Source: Spirochaetales bacterium (GTDB taxonomy: Bacteria > Spirochaetota > Leptospiria > Leptospirales > Leptonemataceae). From it: DNA of 64,000 nucleotides. The stretch is from positions 124,001 through 188,000 of the forward strand of contig JACKOY010000001.1 in assembly GCA_024233935.1 (NCBI GenBank). The letters are read 5' to 3'. Position 1 is the first letter of the stretch; the number at the start of each line of letters is the position of its first letter. The notes under the pieces were generated by a model, which saw only the letters and a program-made list of their open reading frames with translations, was not told where the DNA came from and did not search any database. A program made the translations under genes and the position numbers. Positions 9,895 through 18,080 of this stretch are shown here, in pieces.

Positions 9895-10618
9895 AAAAAT
9901 AGAAGAAACCCCCACTTCACTCTACCAGAAATTTCGATCCTGGTCCCTGCGAAATCAGCGGATGATCAGTATCGTGTTTCTGGCTTCGGTGCTGCTGACC
10001 CTTCTTGCGGGTTTGCCCGGAGGGAGTGATCGCTCTGGTCTGAAAGACTTTGTCCGGGCCTACTTTTCCGGGTTCCGCGACCAATCCACATCCGATTGGG
10101 AGTATTCGATTCAGGACGCGCAGATAACAGGCGACCACCTGCGCGCCGCCTACGGAGCTCTGACCACGTTACACAGCGATGCCGCAACGGCCCGCTTGCG
10201 TATCCAGGACCCGGAAGAGTACGCGCGATTTGTTCGGCGTCGCTACGAAACCGATCTACTCGCGTTGGCCGCCCTCGAAGATGGAGTGCTTAACGATACT
10301 GAAGCGCGCCTGGTTCTGGAGCACGCGTTCCTAACTGCAATTGCGGACTTCTATGTTCGAAAGAGATCGGGTATGCCGGGCGGCGCGTATTCGGTCCCGG
10401 AGGAATCAGACGTGCGGTCCATCTATGACAGTCATCGGGGGGTGTACGCTTCTATGGGACTTGATCGGACTGCCGCTTTGAGAATGATTCGGGCCACGCT
10501 TTCGCGTCTGCAAATGGAACGACAATCGGCTGAACTGGACGTTGCCCGACATGTATTGGTAGAGCAACTTGATGAGCGCCTGGGTGTACAATTCTCAGGA
10601 ACTGGAGACGGACAATGA
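9884..10618 (+). CDS. Unrecognised single-pass membrane protein in the RND operon
   Basis: A 244-aa protein starting at a TTG preceded by a good AGGAG Shine-Dalgarno (9871-9875), overlapping the end of the second permease. A short basic cytoplasmic segment is followed by one TM helix at about residues 27-45 ('MISIVFLASVLLTLLAGLPG'), then an entirely helical, charged region predicted to face the periplasm. The helical part loosely resembles the N-terminal chaperone domain of SurA/PpiC-type proteins, but no PPIase domain follows, so I do not assign that function. The stop overlaps the next start (ATGA at 10615-10618). Its place suggests an accessory factor for the pump or its lipoproteins. Confidence 0.7.
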   Translation: MAAEKIEETPTSLYQKFRSWSLRNQRMISIVFLASVLLTLLAGLPGGSDRSGLKDFVRAYFSGFRDQSTSDWEYSIQDAQITGDHLRAAYGALTTLHSDAATARLRIQDPEEYARFVRRRYETDLLALAALEDGVLNDTEARLVLEHAFLTAIADFYVRKRSGMPGGAYSVPEESDVRSIYDSHRGVYASMGLDRTAALRMIRATLSRLQMERQSAELDVARHVLVEQLDERLGVQFSGTGDGQ

Positions 10619-11244
10619 AAGCTATGATCACATCGACGAAACGTATTCTTCAGGGTCTGATTCATCCGCGGACTTTCTTCAGTCGTCACGGCGAACCGGC
10701 CTTCTATCGATCCAGCCTGTTCGGCGTGTTTGGACTCGGGCTTCTTTCTTTGCTGACGGGCATTCTATTGATATTGCTCTACGGGGCGAAACTGGAGGAG
10801 GGACTCGTTCAAGCGCGGGTCAGAAGTGGACTTTCGGCCTCCGGGGGCTCGATATTTGCGTCGCTGCTGGTGGTACCCACCTGGTGCGCCCTGCTGCTTT
10901 GCGCCGGTCTCGTGCGCCACGGCTGGCTGCGCATTCTCGGACAACCCGGAGCACGCCTATGGCGTACGCAGACAATCAGCCTGGTGGGTGGCGTGCCGGT
11001 GATCGTTTTTCTTTTTCTGGCTTCGGTTTTGAGCCTGGTTGGCGTGGGGCAACTGCCCGCTCCGGTGGCGCTCGTGCTCGTGGCGGCCGCGTGCGCCTGG
11101 CAGGGATGTATGGAGTACGCAGGATTGCGTCTCGTATATGCTCAGCCTCGTGGTCTGGCTCTGCTTTCTCTTTTCGCGCCCGTTTTGGCGGGTTTTACGG
11201 CGCTCTTCATATGGAGCCTTGGCGCCATCCTGCTGGCCTTGTAG
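10615..11244 (+). CDS. Multi-pass membrane protein, Yip1-like
   Basis: A 209-aa protein with about five hydrophobic helices after a short N-terminal segment containing 'LIHPRTFFSRH'. This is the 'P-x-x-F-F' lead-in seen in bacterial Yip1-domain proteins. The helices fall roughly at residues 37-60, 80-100, 120-145, 150-170 and 180-207. It is translationally coupled to the upstream gene through ATGA and is the last gene of the efflux operon, with a short gap of about 70 bases before the helicase. The Yip1 assignment rests on layout and the N-terminal motif, not on strong conserved residues. Function in bacteria is unknown for this group. Confidence 0.7.
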   Translation: MKAMITSTKRILQGLIHPRTFFSRHGEPAFYRSSLFGVFGLGLLSLLTGILLILLYGAKLEEGLVQARVRSGLSASGGSIFASLLVVPTWCALLLCAGLVRHGWLRILGQPGARLWRTQTISLVGGVPVIVFLFLASVLSLVGVGQLPAPVALVLVAAACAWQGCMEYAGLRLVYAQPRGLALLSLFAPVLAGFTALFIWSLGAILLAL

Positions 11245-11313
11245 CGACGCCCGTTATTTCGGCGGCTTATGATTTGACACCAGGGGCCCCGAGGAAATGT
11301 CATCCACTCCAGC

Positions 11314-13092
11314 GTGAAATTTGCCGATCTCGAAGTGCATCCCGACCTGATCCGTGCCACCACGGACATGGGTTTCGAGGACTTAACACCCATACAGGAG
11401 CAATGTCTCACACCGGCCCTCGCGGGTCGCGATATTGCGGGTATAGCACAGACCGGTACCGGCAAAACCGTCGCCTTTCTTCTCCCGATTCTGCATCGCA
11501 TTTTGTCAGAGGAAGCCCAGGGACCGGCGGCGCTGATCGTCACGCCCACGCGTGAGCTCTGCCTCCAAATTGCGGAGGAAGCACACAAACTTACGGCCCA
11601 CCGGGAACTCGCAGTCTGTGCGGTTTACGGTGGCGAACAGTATCGACGTCAGGAAGAGGAGCTCGCGAAGAATCCAGCAATCATCGTGGCAACTCCGGGC
11701 CGTCTGATCGACTACATGAAGCAACGCAAAGTCGAAACAGGACGGCTACGATTCCTGGTTCTCGATGAAGCAGATCGCATGTTCGACATGGGATTCATTC
11801 GGGACGTCCGTTACATCATGCGGCATGTCCCCGACGATGCGCAATGCATGTTGTTTTCGGCAACGTTATCGTACTACGTTCTGCGTCTGGCCTCGGACTT
11901 CATGAAAGACCCCCACGAGGTTCGCATCGAGTCCGAAAGCGTGGCCGTCGACAAGATAGAACAGAGCTTGTTACACCTCGGTCGTGACGAACGCGACGCG
12001 TATCTCGTAAACACTTTACTGAACACGGAAGGCATACGTGCAATCGTCTTTACGAACTATCGTCAGCAGGTGCAACGTCTCGAGAGGCTGCTTCAGCGTT
12101 ACGGAATAGCGGCCACGGGCATCTCATCTTTGCTCGATCAGAAGAAACGGATTCGGCTCTTGAAAGGTTTCAAGACGGGAAGCTATTCCGTTCTGGTTGC
12201 CACAGATGTGGCCAGTCGTGGCCTTGACGTTGAAGATGTAAGCCACGTATTTAACTACGACCTTCCCCAGGATGGAGAGTCGTACGTGCATCGAATCGGA
12301 CGAACGGCGCGGGCCGGTCGGAGCGGTGTCAGCATGTCATTCTGTTCCGAATCGGACTATGAAAACCTGCCACGTATCCATCGCTACATTAACCAGAAGA
12401 TTCCGGTCGCCGAACCCATCCTGGAATACCTGAAAATGCCGCAGGGTCAATTTGAAGCGTTCCGCGATCGCGACGAACGCAAGGATCAGGAAGAAATGCA
12501 AGAAACAAATGAGGCAACTACAACGGAGCCGGGAGCAGAACGGCCGCGGCGCTCGCGCTCGCGTCGTCGCAGACGCAGTCCGGACAATACCCGGCCACCG
12601 GGCGCCGAAAACGAGCAGGCGGCGGACGAAGTAAGCGAAAAGCCCGAGGGCGAGAATCAAGCGCGCGGCGAAGGCGAACCGCGTCGCCGTCGTCGGCGTC
12701 GCCGTCGTCGGGATTCCGGCAACAACCAGGAAGGCAACCAACGCGAAAGCAAACCGCGCCCGCGGGACGACGCGGACCGAGAAGACGATGAACGTCCGAT
12801 GACCGTGCGCGAGCGTGATAGGGCTGCCGTGCTGTCCGGTTCACGTAGCAATAACGAACCGGCGCGCGATTCAAGTGCGGGCCCGGGAGAAGGACGCCGT
12901 CGGCGACCGCGCCGTCGCCGACGCGGTGGGGGGGGCGGAGCCGATCGAGAAAGTCGGCCGGAACGCAACCAATCCAACGGTCAGGGCCGGTCGCGCAATC
13001 GCAACCAGCGCTCCCGGAGCGAACGCACAACGCGAACCGAAAAGAAAAGCGGCCTGCTTTCAAAGATAAAGTCCTTCTTCAGCCGTTCCTGA
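11314..13092 (+). CDS. DEAD-box RNA helicase with long Arg/Gly-rich tail
   Basis: ATP-dependent RNA helicase (592 aa) that would act in ribosome assembly, mRNA decay or cold adaptation. All core motifs are visible: Q-motif 'LTPIQEQ', I 'AQTGTGKT' (45-52), Ia 'PTRELCLQ', Ib 'TPGRL', II DEAD (151-154), III SAT, V 'ATDVASRGLD' and VI 'HRIGRTARAGR' (from 326). From about residue 395 the protein turns into a roughly 200-residue low-complexity tail of R, G, E, N and D, with several clusters of six to ten arginines. It ends with 'KSGLLSKIKSFFSRS', like other long-tailed RhlE-type enzymes. The start is a GTG at 11314; an upstream ATG at 11297 is out of frame. It converges with the minus-strand lipoprotein one base downstream. 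Confidence 0.93.
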   Translation: MKFADLEVHPDLIRATTDMGFEDLTPIQEQCLTPALAGRDIAGIAQTGTGKTVAFLLPILHRILSEEAQGPAALIVTPTRELCLQIAEEAHKLTAHRELAVCAVYGGEQYRRQEEELAKNPAIIVATPGRLIDYMKQRKVETGRLRFLVLDEADRMFDMGFIRDVRYIMRHVPDDAQCMLFSATLSYYVLRLASDFMKDPHEVRIESESVAVDKIEQSLLHLGRDERDAYLVNTLLNTEGIRAIVFTNYRQQVQRLERLLQRYGIAATGISSLLDQKKRIRLLKGFKTGSYSVLVATDVASRGLDVEDVSHVFNYDLPQDGESYVHRIGRTARAGRSGVSMSFCSESDYENLPRIHRYINQKIPVAEPILEYLKMPQGQFEAFRDRDERKDQEEMQETNEATTTEPGAERPRRSRSRRRRRSPDNTRPPGAENEQAADEVSEKPEGENQARGEGEPRRRRRRRRRRDSGNNQEGNQRESKPRPRDDADREDDERPMTVRERDRAAVLSGSRSNNEPARDSSAGPGEGRRRRPRRRRRGGGGGADRESRPERNQSNGQGRSRNRNQRSRSERTTRTEKKSGLLSKIKSFFSRS

Positions 13093-13093
13093 T

Positions 13094-13804
13094 TTATTGG
13101 TCGAGGTAGATTTCCTCGACGTAGGTCGTGAGGTAATCCCCCGGTCGGTCAGATCCCGCCGGGGCCTCCAATTCCACACGGAGCAGTTCGTCTCCATCGC
13201 TCTCGATGTTGATGATCGCGTAGGTTCGTTCCCCGATTTGTGTCGTGGCCAGAATGTATGGCACGTAGCGATTCTGAATCTCCGTGCGTGCCCGGTTTGA
13301 GTAGGCCTCCGGCACCAGAAGAACGACGTAGTTGCCACGGGAATCTAACAGCAACTCCGTAAGATCTTCCATATCGGGCGCGGTCAAAAAGGGTCGCGAT
13401 AAGGCCGGGCTCAGACGCGAGCTAAAGGCGTACGAGCCGTGGAACTGAAGTGCGTTGTCGTTTCGAAACAGGATCGCTCTGTGCGTGGACGGCACGTGAA
13501 TCTGAAGCTCATCACCGACCAGGGCTTGCTGACGACTGATCCAGAAGCTGTCCCGCGTGTTCGGAGGACGAAAGGGTTCCGGGAGCGGCTCGGGTTCTGG
13601 TTCGACAACCGGTTCCGGCGTTGGTTCGGGTCGCACAATCTCCGGTTCCGTCACAACCGCGACCTGCTCGGATTCGCCGGTCTCTTCCTGCACCAGCTGC
13701 TGCTGTTCGCTTTGCGTCGTTTGGGGTGGGAGAACATCCTGGTCCCCGGTGCTGGCGCAGCCCGGAAGTCCCGACAAAAGGACCAGGAGCAGGAAACGTT
13801 TCAT
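13094..13804 (-). CDS. Lipoprotein of the PBP operon
   Basis: A 236-aa lipoprotein whose signal peptide ends in a clear 'LPGC' lipobox. After the cysteine there is a Q/T/E-rich segment and then a Pro-Glu repeat linker (about residues 55-85), a stiff spacer often used to cross the periplasm or reach peptidoglycan. The C-terminal 150 residues form an unrecognised globular domain beginning 'TRDSFWISRQQALVG'. The start overlaps the stop of the upstream gene (ATGA on the minus strand at 13801-13804), so it is the third gene of a reverse operon with a peptidoglycan synthase. A role as an outer-membrane partner of that synthase, by analogy with LpoA/LpoB, is a guess from order and the linker. Confidence 0.75.
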   Translation of the reverse strand: MKRFLLLVLLSGLPGCASTGDQDVLPPQTTQSEQQQLVQEETGESEQVAVVTEPEIVRPEPTPEPVVEPEPEPLPEPFRPPNTRDSFWISRQQALVGDELQIHVPSTHRAILFRNDNALQFHGSYAFSSRLSPALSRPFLTAPDMEDLTELLLDSRGNYVVLLVPEAYSNRARTEIQNRYVPYILATTQIGERTYAIINIESDGDELLRVELEAPAGSDRPGDYLTTYVEEIYLDQ

Positions 13805-14868
13805 CGGCCGCTGGCCAGTCGCAGCGCTTCGTTCACAAGAAAGGTTGTGATATTGCGACGCTGCTTTTCTTCAAGCACGGGCCGCATGGCGCGCAGTTCG
13901 GCGAGGGCTGCTGCATCGTGATCCACGTCGACCTGCAAAACAAGCATGAATAGACGAATGGCTTCGCTCCGATCTTCTTCGAGGCCCCGCATCAGCGCCC
14001 GGGCCTGGCTTGCAAGGCCCATGCGGTAGAGGCTGAACGCAGCCAGGGCCCGCAATCGATCCTGCCCATTTTCCTGAGCGTAGTGCGCAGCCATTCGAAA
14101 ACAGGCCACCGCCAGGTTATGCTGTTCGGAATCGCGGTAGATGCGCCCCATCAAATAGAGCATGCGTGACATCTGAGCCGTCGGCAGATCCGGCGTTTCG
14201 GAGATGCGGTACAGCAGATCCTGGGCGAGGGCCGGTTTGCCCAGCCGTATCAGAACATCGGCCCGTTCCAGCCGCGCCGCCAGATCGCTTTCTTCGGCGC
14301 CAAGCAGCTCCAGGGCCAGATCGGAATGCCCGTTGTCTGCGAGCTCTCCGAGGCTGAATTGGCGCAGCGCAATTGCGCCGGGATGAGCCTGCACCATTGC
14401 GGTCACCTGGCGTGCCGCTTCGGGATCGTGGTTCGCCCGCAGCTTTCGCACAGCTTCGTAGAAGCGCCCCACTTCAGCTTCCGGTATGCCCAGCCAGCGT
14501 GCGGCCTCACTGCGGGTCTCGGCGGCGATCGCGTTCAAGCGGCTACCGCCCCCCAGTCGCGGCAAGAGCGCAAAGGCCTGACCGTACTCGCCGGTGCCCC
14601 GGTACAGATAGAACAATCGCCAGCGCGCGGCCCGCGCCATATCGTCCTGCAGGCCCAGTCGCAGGGCCCTTTCGTACAGGAGAATGGCCGTCGAGGGAGC
14701 GTCGTTTTCGAAACGATACGCCAGATCGAAATCGGACCGGCCGGCCGACTCGTCCCGCGCCTGTAGCTGCGTGAAAGAAAAAACCAGAGCCAGTACGATA
14801 GCCAGGCCTGCAATCTGCCGCAATGGACCGGGAACAGGATGGGAGTTCTTATTCAAAGTCAGAGTCAC
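13801..14868 (-). CDS. Exported TPR-like helical repeat protein
   Basis: A 355-aa protein starting at GTG 14868, with GGAG eight bases upstream, inside the last 20 bases of the penicillin-binding-protein gene. An N-terminal hydrophobic segment (about residues 18-37) ending 'LQARDES' looks like a signal peptide. The rest is all-helical with repeated A, L, Y and G spacing typical of tetratricopeptide or Sel1-like solenoids, for example 'ERALRLGLQDDMARAARWRL' and 'AVACFRMAAHYAQENGQDRL'. It likely works as a periplasmic binding scaffold. It is co-transcribed with a class A PBP upstream and a lipoprotein downstream, with overlaps on both sides, which suggests one envelope-assembly complex. Confidence 0.75.
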   Translation of the reverse strand: MTLTLNKNSHPVPGPLRQIAGLAIVLALVFSFTQLQARDESAGRSDFDLAYRFENDAPSTAILLYERALRLGLQDDMARAARWRLFYLYRGTGEYGQAFALLPRLGGGSRLNAIAAETRSEAARWLGIPEAEVGRFYEAVRKLRANHDPEAARQVTAMVQAHPGAIALRQFSLGELADNGHSDLALELLGAEESDLAARLERADVLIRLGKPALAQDLLYRISETPDLPTAQMSRMLYLMGRIYRDSEQHNLAVACFRMAAHYAQENGQDRLRALAAFSLYRMGLASQARALMRGLEEDRSEAIRLFMLVLQVDVDHDAAALAELRAMRPVLEEKQRRNITTFLVNEALRLASGR

Positions 14869-17482
14869 GATTTACACTCCAGGTCTGTCCGCCCGGCGCC
14901 CCGGGTCGTTCGGGGGCTCTGTGTGTCTCGGTCGGCCGGTGGTCGGGAAGGAAGATTTCGCTGACTCGTTGGCTGCAACCCGGGCCGTACAGTAAGCCTG
15001 ACTCGGGGCAGATGTCCAGTCGGACCGCCCGGGACTGTACGTTGAAATTCCCCCGAGCCCTGGCATGTTTCATGATGCGGCCCCAGATAGGCCCGGCGAG
15101 ATTGGAGCCGGTGCCCCCGTTCATGGAGTAAGCCGGATTATCAAAGCCCACCCAGACGGCCGCCGAAACACCGGGAATCGCGCCGACGAACCAGGCGTCG
15201 CGGTGCTCGTTGGACGTACCGGTTTTGCCGATCAAAAGTCCGTTGAAACCTCCGCGCGACGTTCCTCCGTAGCGGCCGCTGTCGCGCAATAGACTGATCA
15301 TGACTTCTGTCGCCTCCGGACTCAGCGCGACGCGGTCTTCCGGGGTATTCATTTGAAACTCATCTGCCCCGGACTCATACAGTACATGCCCCTCGGGATC
15401 CCGAATGCTACGAATCAAAAACGGGCGTCGGATTTGTCCGCCGTTTGCAAAGGCAGAAAAGGCTACGGCCATTTCCAGCGGGCTCATTTCCAGAGAGCCG
15501 ATCGCAACGGTTTCGTCACTTCTGAAGCGACTGTCAAAGGCTGAGTCACCGGGAAAGAAGAACTTGCGAAATTGTTCACCCACTCGCGGAAGGCCGGTCA
15601 GCTCCAGAACCCGAATTGCCGGAATGTTCTGCGAACGCATCAATGCTTCGCGCACACTGATGCGCCCTTCATAGACACCGCTGTAGTTTCCGGGTAACCA
15701 GTAATCACGATCGGTGTCGGTTCGGCCGCGCTGAGAAACGTACAGCGGGCGATCGTCGAGCAACGTTGCGGCCGTGACCGCTCCGCTTTCGATTCCGGCG
15801 CTGTATACAACGGGTTTGATGGCGCTGCCGGTTTGTCGGCGCATGTGCACCGCCCGGTTGATCTGGTTGTCTGAAGAAAAAGACGTGCCGCCCTGCATAA
15901 ACAGCACTTCTCCGGTTGTCGCTTCGACACCGATGGCGGCGGCCTGCATGCGTGGTCGGCTATCCATAATCGGTCCGGGCATGCCAAACAGCATGGGACC
16001 GATGCCCGTTTGCATGTACTCGCGCTGGAGCGCGGCGCGCGGTGAATCCTGCGCAACCACGCGATCTTCGCGCATGATGACCGGAGGGAAGTTCGGTGAC
16101 GTACGCTGCACGAAGTCCTCGACTTCCGAACGCGCGGCCACCTGGAGTGCGCGATCGATCGTCGTCTCGACGGTGAGGCCGGCGTCGAATTCAAAGCTTT
16201 CGCCGAGTATGCGTCGAATTTGCAGGCGCACGTGCTCAGCCACGTATGGCGCATCGTTTGTTCGCGTTCCAAAGACCGTCGATGTGGGGCTGCGATTCAT
16301 TCCGCCGAAGGCGGCGATCAATTGGCGATCGAACTCCTCTGGCTCCGGAGTTGAAGGGAAATCATCGTCCCGCATACGTTCGTAAACGTGCCGCATTTTT
16401 GCTTCCAGAAGTTCCGGATGCCGAAGGGGAGACAGCCGCTCCGGCGCACTCGGCAGGCATACCAGCGCCAGTTCTTCGGCGAAGCTGAGCTGGTCCAGGG
16501 GCTTTTCGAAATAGAAGCGCGCCGCGATTTCCATGCCGTACGCGCCATGGCCGAGGTAGACATGATTCATGTAAGCCGCGAGTATCTGATCTTTTGCGAG
16601 GTTGCCTTCGAGGTAGTAGGCCAGCGCGGCTTCCCTGACCTTCCTGACGATGGCCTTCTGACGCTCCCCCAGTAGAATACGCGCGAGCTGCTGGGTCAGC
16701 GTGGAACCGCCCTGGCTGTAGCCAAAGGTTGCGACATTGATGAGCATCGCCCTGCTGATGGCGCCCCAATCAAGCCCGCCATGACGAAAGAAGTCTTCGT
16801 CTTCCACAAATACGAGCTTCGCCGCCAGACTCCGCGGCATACTTTCGGGTGTGAGCTGCCCCGTTTTATTAGAGAAAAGTTCCGCAATCAAGGTGCCATT
16901 GCGATCGACGATCCGGTTCGGCTGAACGGAGGCAAGCCGGCTGAGGTAATGGGCGGGTTCATCCAGATAGAGGCCCGGCATGTGCAGCGATACGACGAAA
17001 GCCAGAAAGAAACACAGGCCGAGCACGCTGAGCGCGGCCAGCAAGGGCCAGTGTCCCTGCAACCGGCCCAGAGCGTCAGGGGCCGAGCTGGGTAGCGTAC
17101 GCAGGATTGAGCGACTCCTCTGCAGAGCTGCCTGTCCCAGGCGCCGGTAATCTCGCCAGGACCCGTTGGAACCTGATGGCGGCCGTGGTGCGCGAGCAGG
17201 TCGCGGAGCAGGCCTTTCGGCCGGCCGCTCTCGTAGCGCAGGTGCCGGCGACGCCGCCGGGCGCATGGTAGCAAAGTCATGGGCTGCGGGTTGCCTTTGT
17301 GCTCCGTGGTCCAGGCGGCCATCGCGGTTGTCGAAGGTGGTCCGGACTCCGCAATGAGGGCAGGCGGCCTCGTGCAGGCTGTGGATATCCACCCGGATGA
17401 GCACCCGAAAGCTTTTTCCGCAGGAGAGGCAGGAATGCAGAAAACGGCGTGGTTCGCCGGACCTGGAGACAGAAACGGGCAT
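14849..17482 (-). CDS. Class A penicillin-binding protein (PBP1A type) with N-terminal zinc ribbon
   Basis: Bifunctional peptidoglycan synthase, 877 aa. The first 50 residues carry four cysteines as C18-x2-C21 and C41-x2-C44, a zinc-ribbon layout of the MJ0042/zinc_ribbon kind, which would lie in the cytoplasm. A Pro/Arg-rich linker follows and one TM helix at about 145-166. The GT51 transglycosylase follows, with 'EDEDFFRHGG' (catalytic Glu about 227) and 'GGSTLTQQ'. The C-terminal transpeptidase has an SxxK motif in 'TGSAIKP' near residue 550 and 'GKTGT' near 756. Family members are normally 700-850 aa without the ribbon. The gene leads a reverse operon with the repeat protein and lipoprotein; the first overlap is 20 bases. 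Confidence 0.93.
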   Translation of the reverse strand: MPVSVSRSGEPRRFLHSCLSCGKSFRVLIRVDIHSLHEAACPHCGVRTTFDNRDGRLDHGAQRQPAAHDFATMRPAASPAPALRERPAERPAPRPARAPRPPSGSNGSWRDYRRLGQAALQRSRSILRTLPSSAPDALGRLQGHWPLLAALSVLGLCFFLAFVVSLHMPGLYLDEPAHYLSRLASVQPNRIVDRNGTLIAELFSNKTGQLTPESMPRSLAAKLVFVEDEDFFRHGGLDWGAISRAMLINVATFGYSQGGSTLTQQLARILLGERQKAIVRKVREAALAYYLEGNLAKDQILAAYMNHVYLGHGAYGMEIAARFYFEKPLDQLSFAEELALVCLPSAPERLSPLRHPELLEAKMRHVYERMRDDDFPSTPEPEEFDRQLIAAFGGMNRSPTSTVFGTRTNDAPYVAEHVRLQIRRILGESFEFDAGLTVETTIDRALQVAARSEVEDFVQRTSPNFPPVIMREDRVVAQDSPRAALQREYMQTGIGPMLFGMPGPIMDSRPRMQAAAIGVEATTGEVLFMQGGTSFSSDNQINRAVHMRRQTGSAIKPVVYSAGIESGAVTAATLLDDRPLYVSQRGRTDTDRDYWLPGNYSGVYEGRISVREALMRSQNIPAIRVLELTGLPRVGEQFRKFFFPGDSAFDSRFRSDETVAIGSLEMSPLEMAVAFSAFANGGQIRRPFLIRSIRDPEGHVLYESGADEFQMNTPEDRVALSPEATEVMISLLRDSGRYGGTSRGGFNGLLIGKTGTSNEHRDAWFVGAIPGVSAAVWVGFDNPAYSMNGGTGSNLAGPIWGRIMKHARARGNFNVQSRAVRLDICPESGLLYGPGCSQRVSEIFLPDHRPTETHRAPERPGAPGGQTWSVNRDSDFE

Positions 17483-17528
17483 TTCTCTTACTTTATCGGA
17501 GCCGGCGGGCCGACCGGCAGTCTTTTCG

Positions 17529-17744
17529 TCACGACATCTGCGATTCCGCTTCCAGCACCGCCGCCTTCAAATCCTGATACTGGTCCGGGCGGATAGCGAC
17601 CCCTTTTTGGGTAGGGCGTAGCTCGCCGCTCTGCTTGTCCGTGAACCAGACCCGCAGATTAAGATATTTCTGACCCTTGTATTCCGAGATTTCCACCCGA
17701 ATTACCTCGCCGCCGCCTTTTTCGATGTCCCTGATGACTGCCAT
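17529..17744 (-). CDS. PC4/YdbC-family single-stranded nucleic-acid-binding protein
   Basis: A 71-aa protein matching the bacterial homologues of the transcriptional coactivator p15/PC4. These dimeric proteins bind single-stranded DNA or RNA with a curved beta-sheet followed by a helix. The visible pattern is 'VRVEISEYKGQKYLNLRVWF', then 'PTQKGVAIRPDQYQDLKAAV' with the helix at the C-terminus. The length is typical of the family. It sits just upstream of the PBP gene on the same strand, 46 bases apart, and diverges from rpmB; the 80-base gap at 17745-17824 must hold both promoters. The regulon is unknown. Confidence 0.82.
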   Translation of the reverse strand: MAVIRDIEKGGGEVIRVEISEYKGQKYLNLRVWFTDKQSGELRPTQKGVAIRPDQYQDLKAAVLEAESQMS

Positions 17745-17824
17745 GGCCCCGATTTGTGGCGAGCGGGGCTGGCTTTCAATAACTTGTTGACCGAAAACGG
17801 ACCCGCGGCGACTCGGTTTTCACT

Positions 17825-18067
17825 ATGTCCCGCCGTTGCCAGATTTCCGGAAAGCAGACCGCCTCCGGCAACTCGATTTCCCACTCTCACCGCAAGACCC
17901 GGCGCAAGTTTCGGGTCAATCTGGTGTCTAAGAAGGTCTTCCTGCCCGATGAAAACCGGTGGGTTCGGTTGCGCATTTCGGCCCGGATGTTGCGCACCCT
18001 CAATAAGCGGGGCGTGAAGTCCCTCATGAAGCAATACGGTCAGGACCTGAGTCAGCTCAGCGCCTGA
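17825..18067 (+). CDS. rpmB: 50S ribosomal protein L28
   Basis: An 80-aa ribosomal protein of the large subunit. It begins 'SRRCQISGKQTASGNSISHS' and continues with the 'RKTRRKFRVNL' stretch that contacts 23S rRNA, then 'RLRISARMLRTLNKRG' as in other L28 sequences. Length and the N-terminal C/G-rich segment match the family, and only one cysteine is present, so this is the form without a four-cysteine zinc site. It lies 13 bases upstream of the endonuclease III gene on the same strand and may be co-transcribed with it. Confidence 0.95.
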   Translation: MSRRCQISGKQTASGNSISHSHRKTRRKFRVNLVSKKVFLPDENRWVRLRISARMLRTLNKRGVKSLMKQYGQDLSQLSA

Positions 18068-18080
18068 AATACGGGCCGCT

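Noticed and set aside
8998..9915. Long open frame on the minus strand opposite the second RND permease
   Set aside because: Its composition (R, G, H, Q rich) is typical of the antisense of a GC-rich gene, there is no family motif, and the plus strand holds a clear conserved permease.
11297..11317. Possible six-residue leader peptide before the DEAD-box helicase
   Set aside because: ATG at 11297 ends at a TGA overlapping the helicase GTG, but GAGGA sits only one or two bases away, too close to act as its ribosome site.
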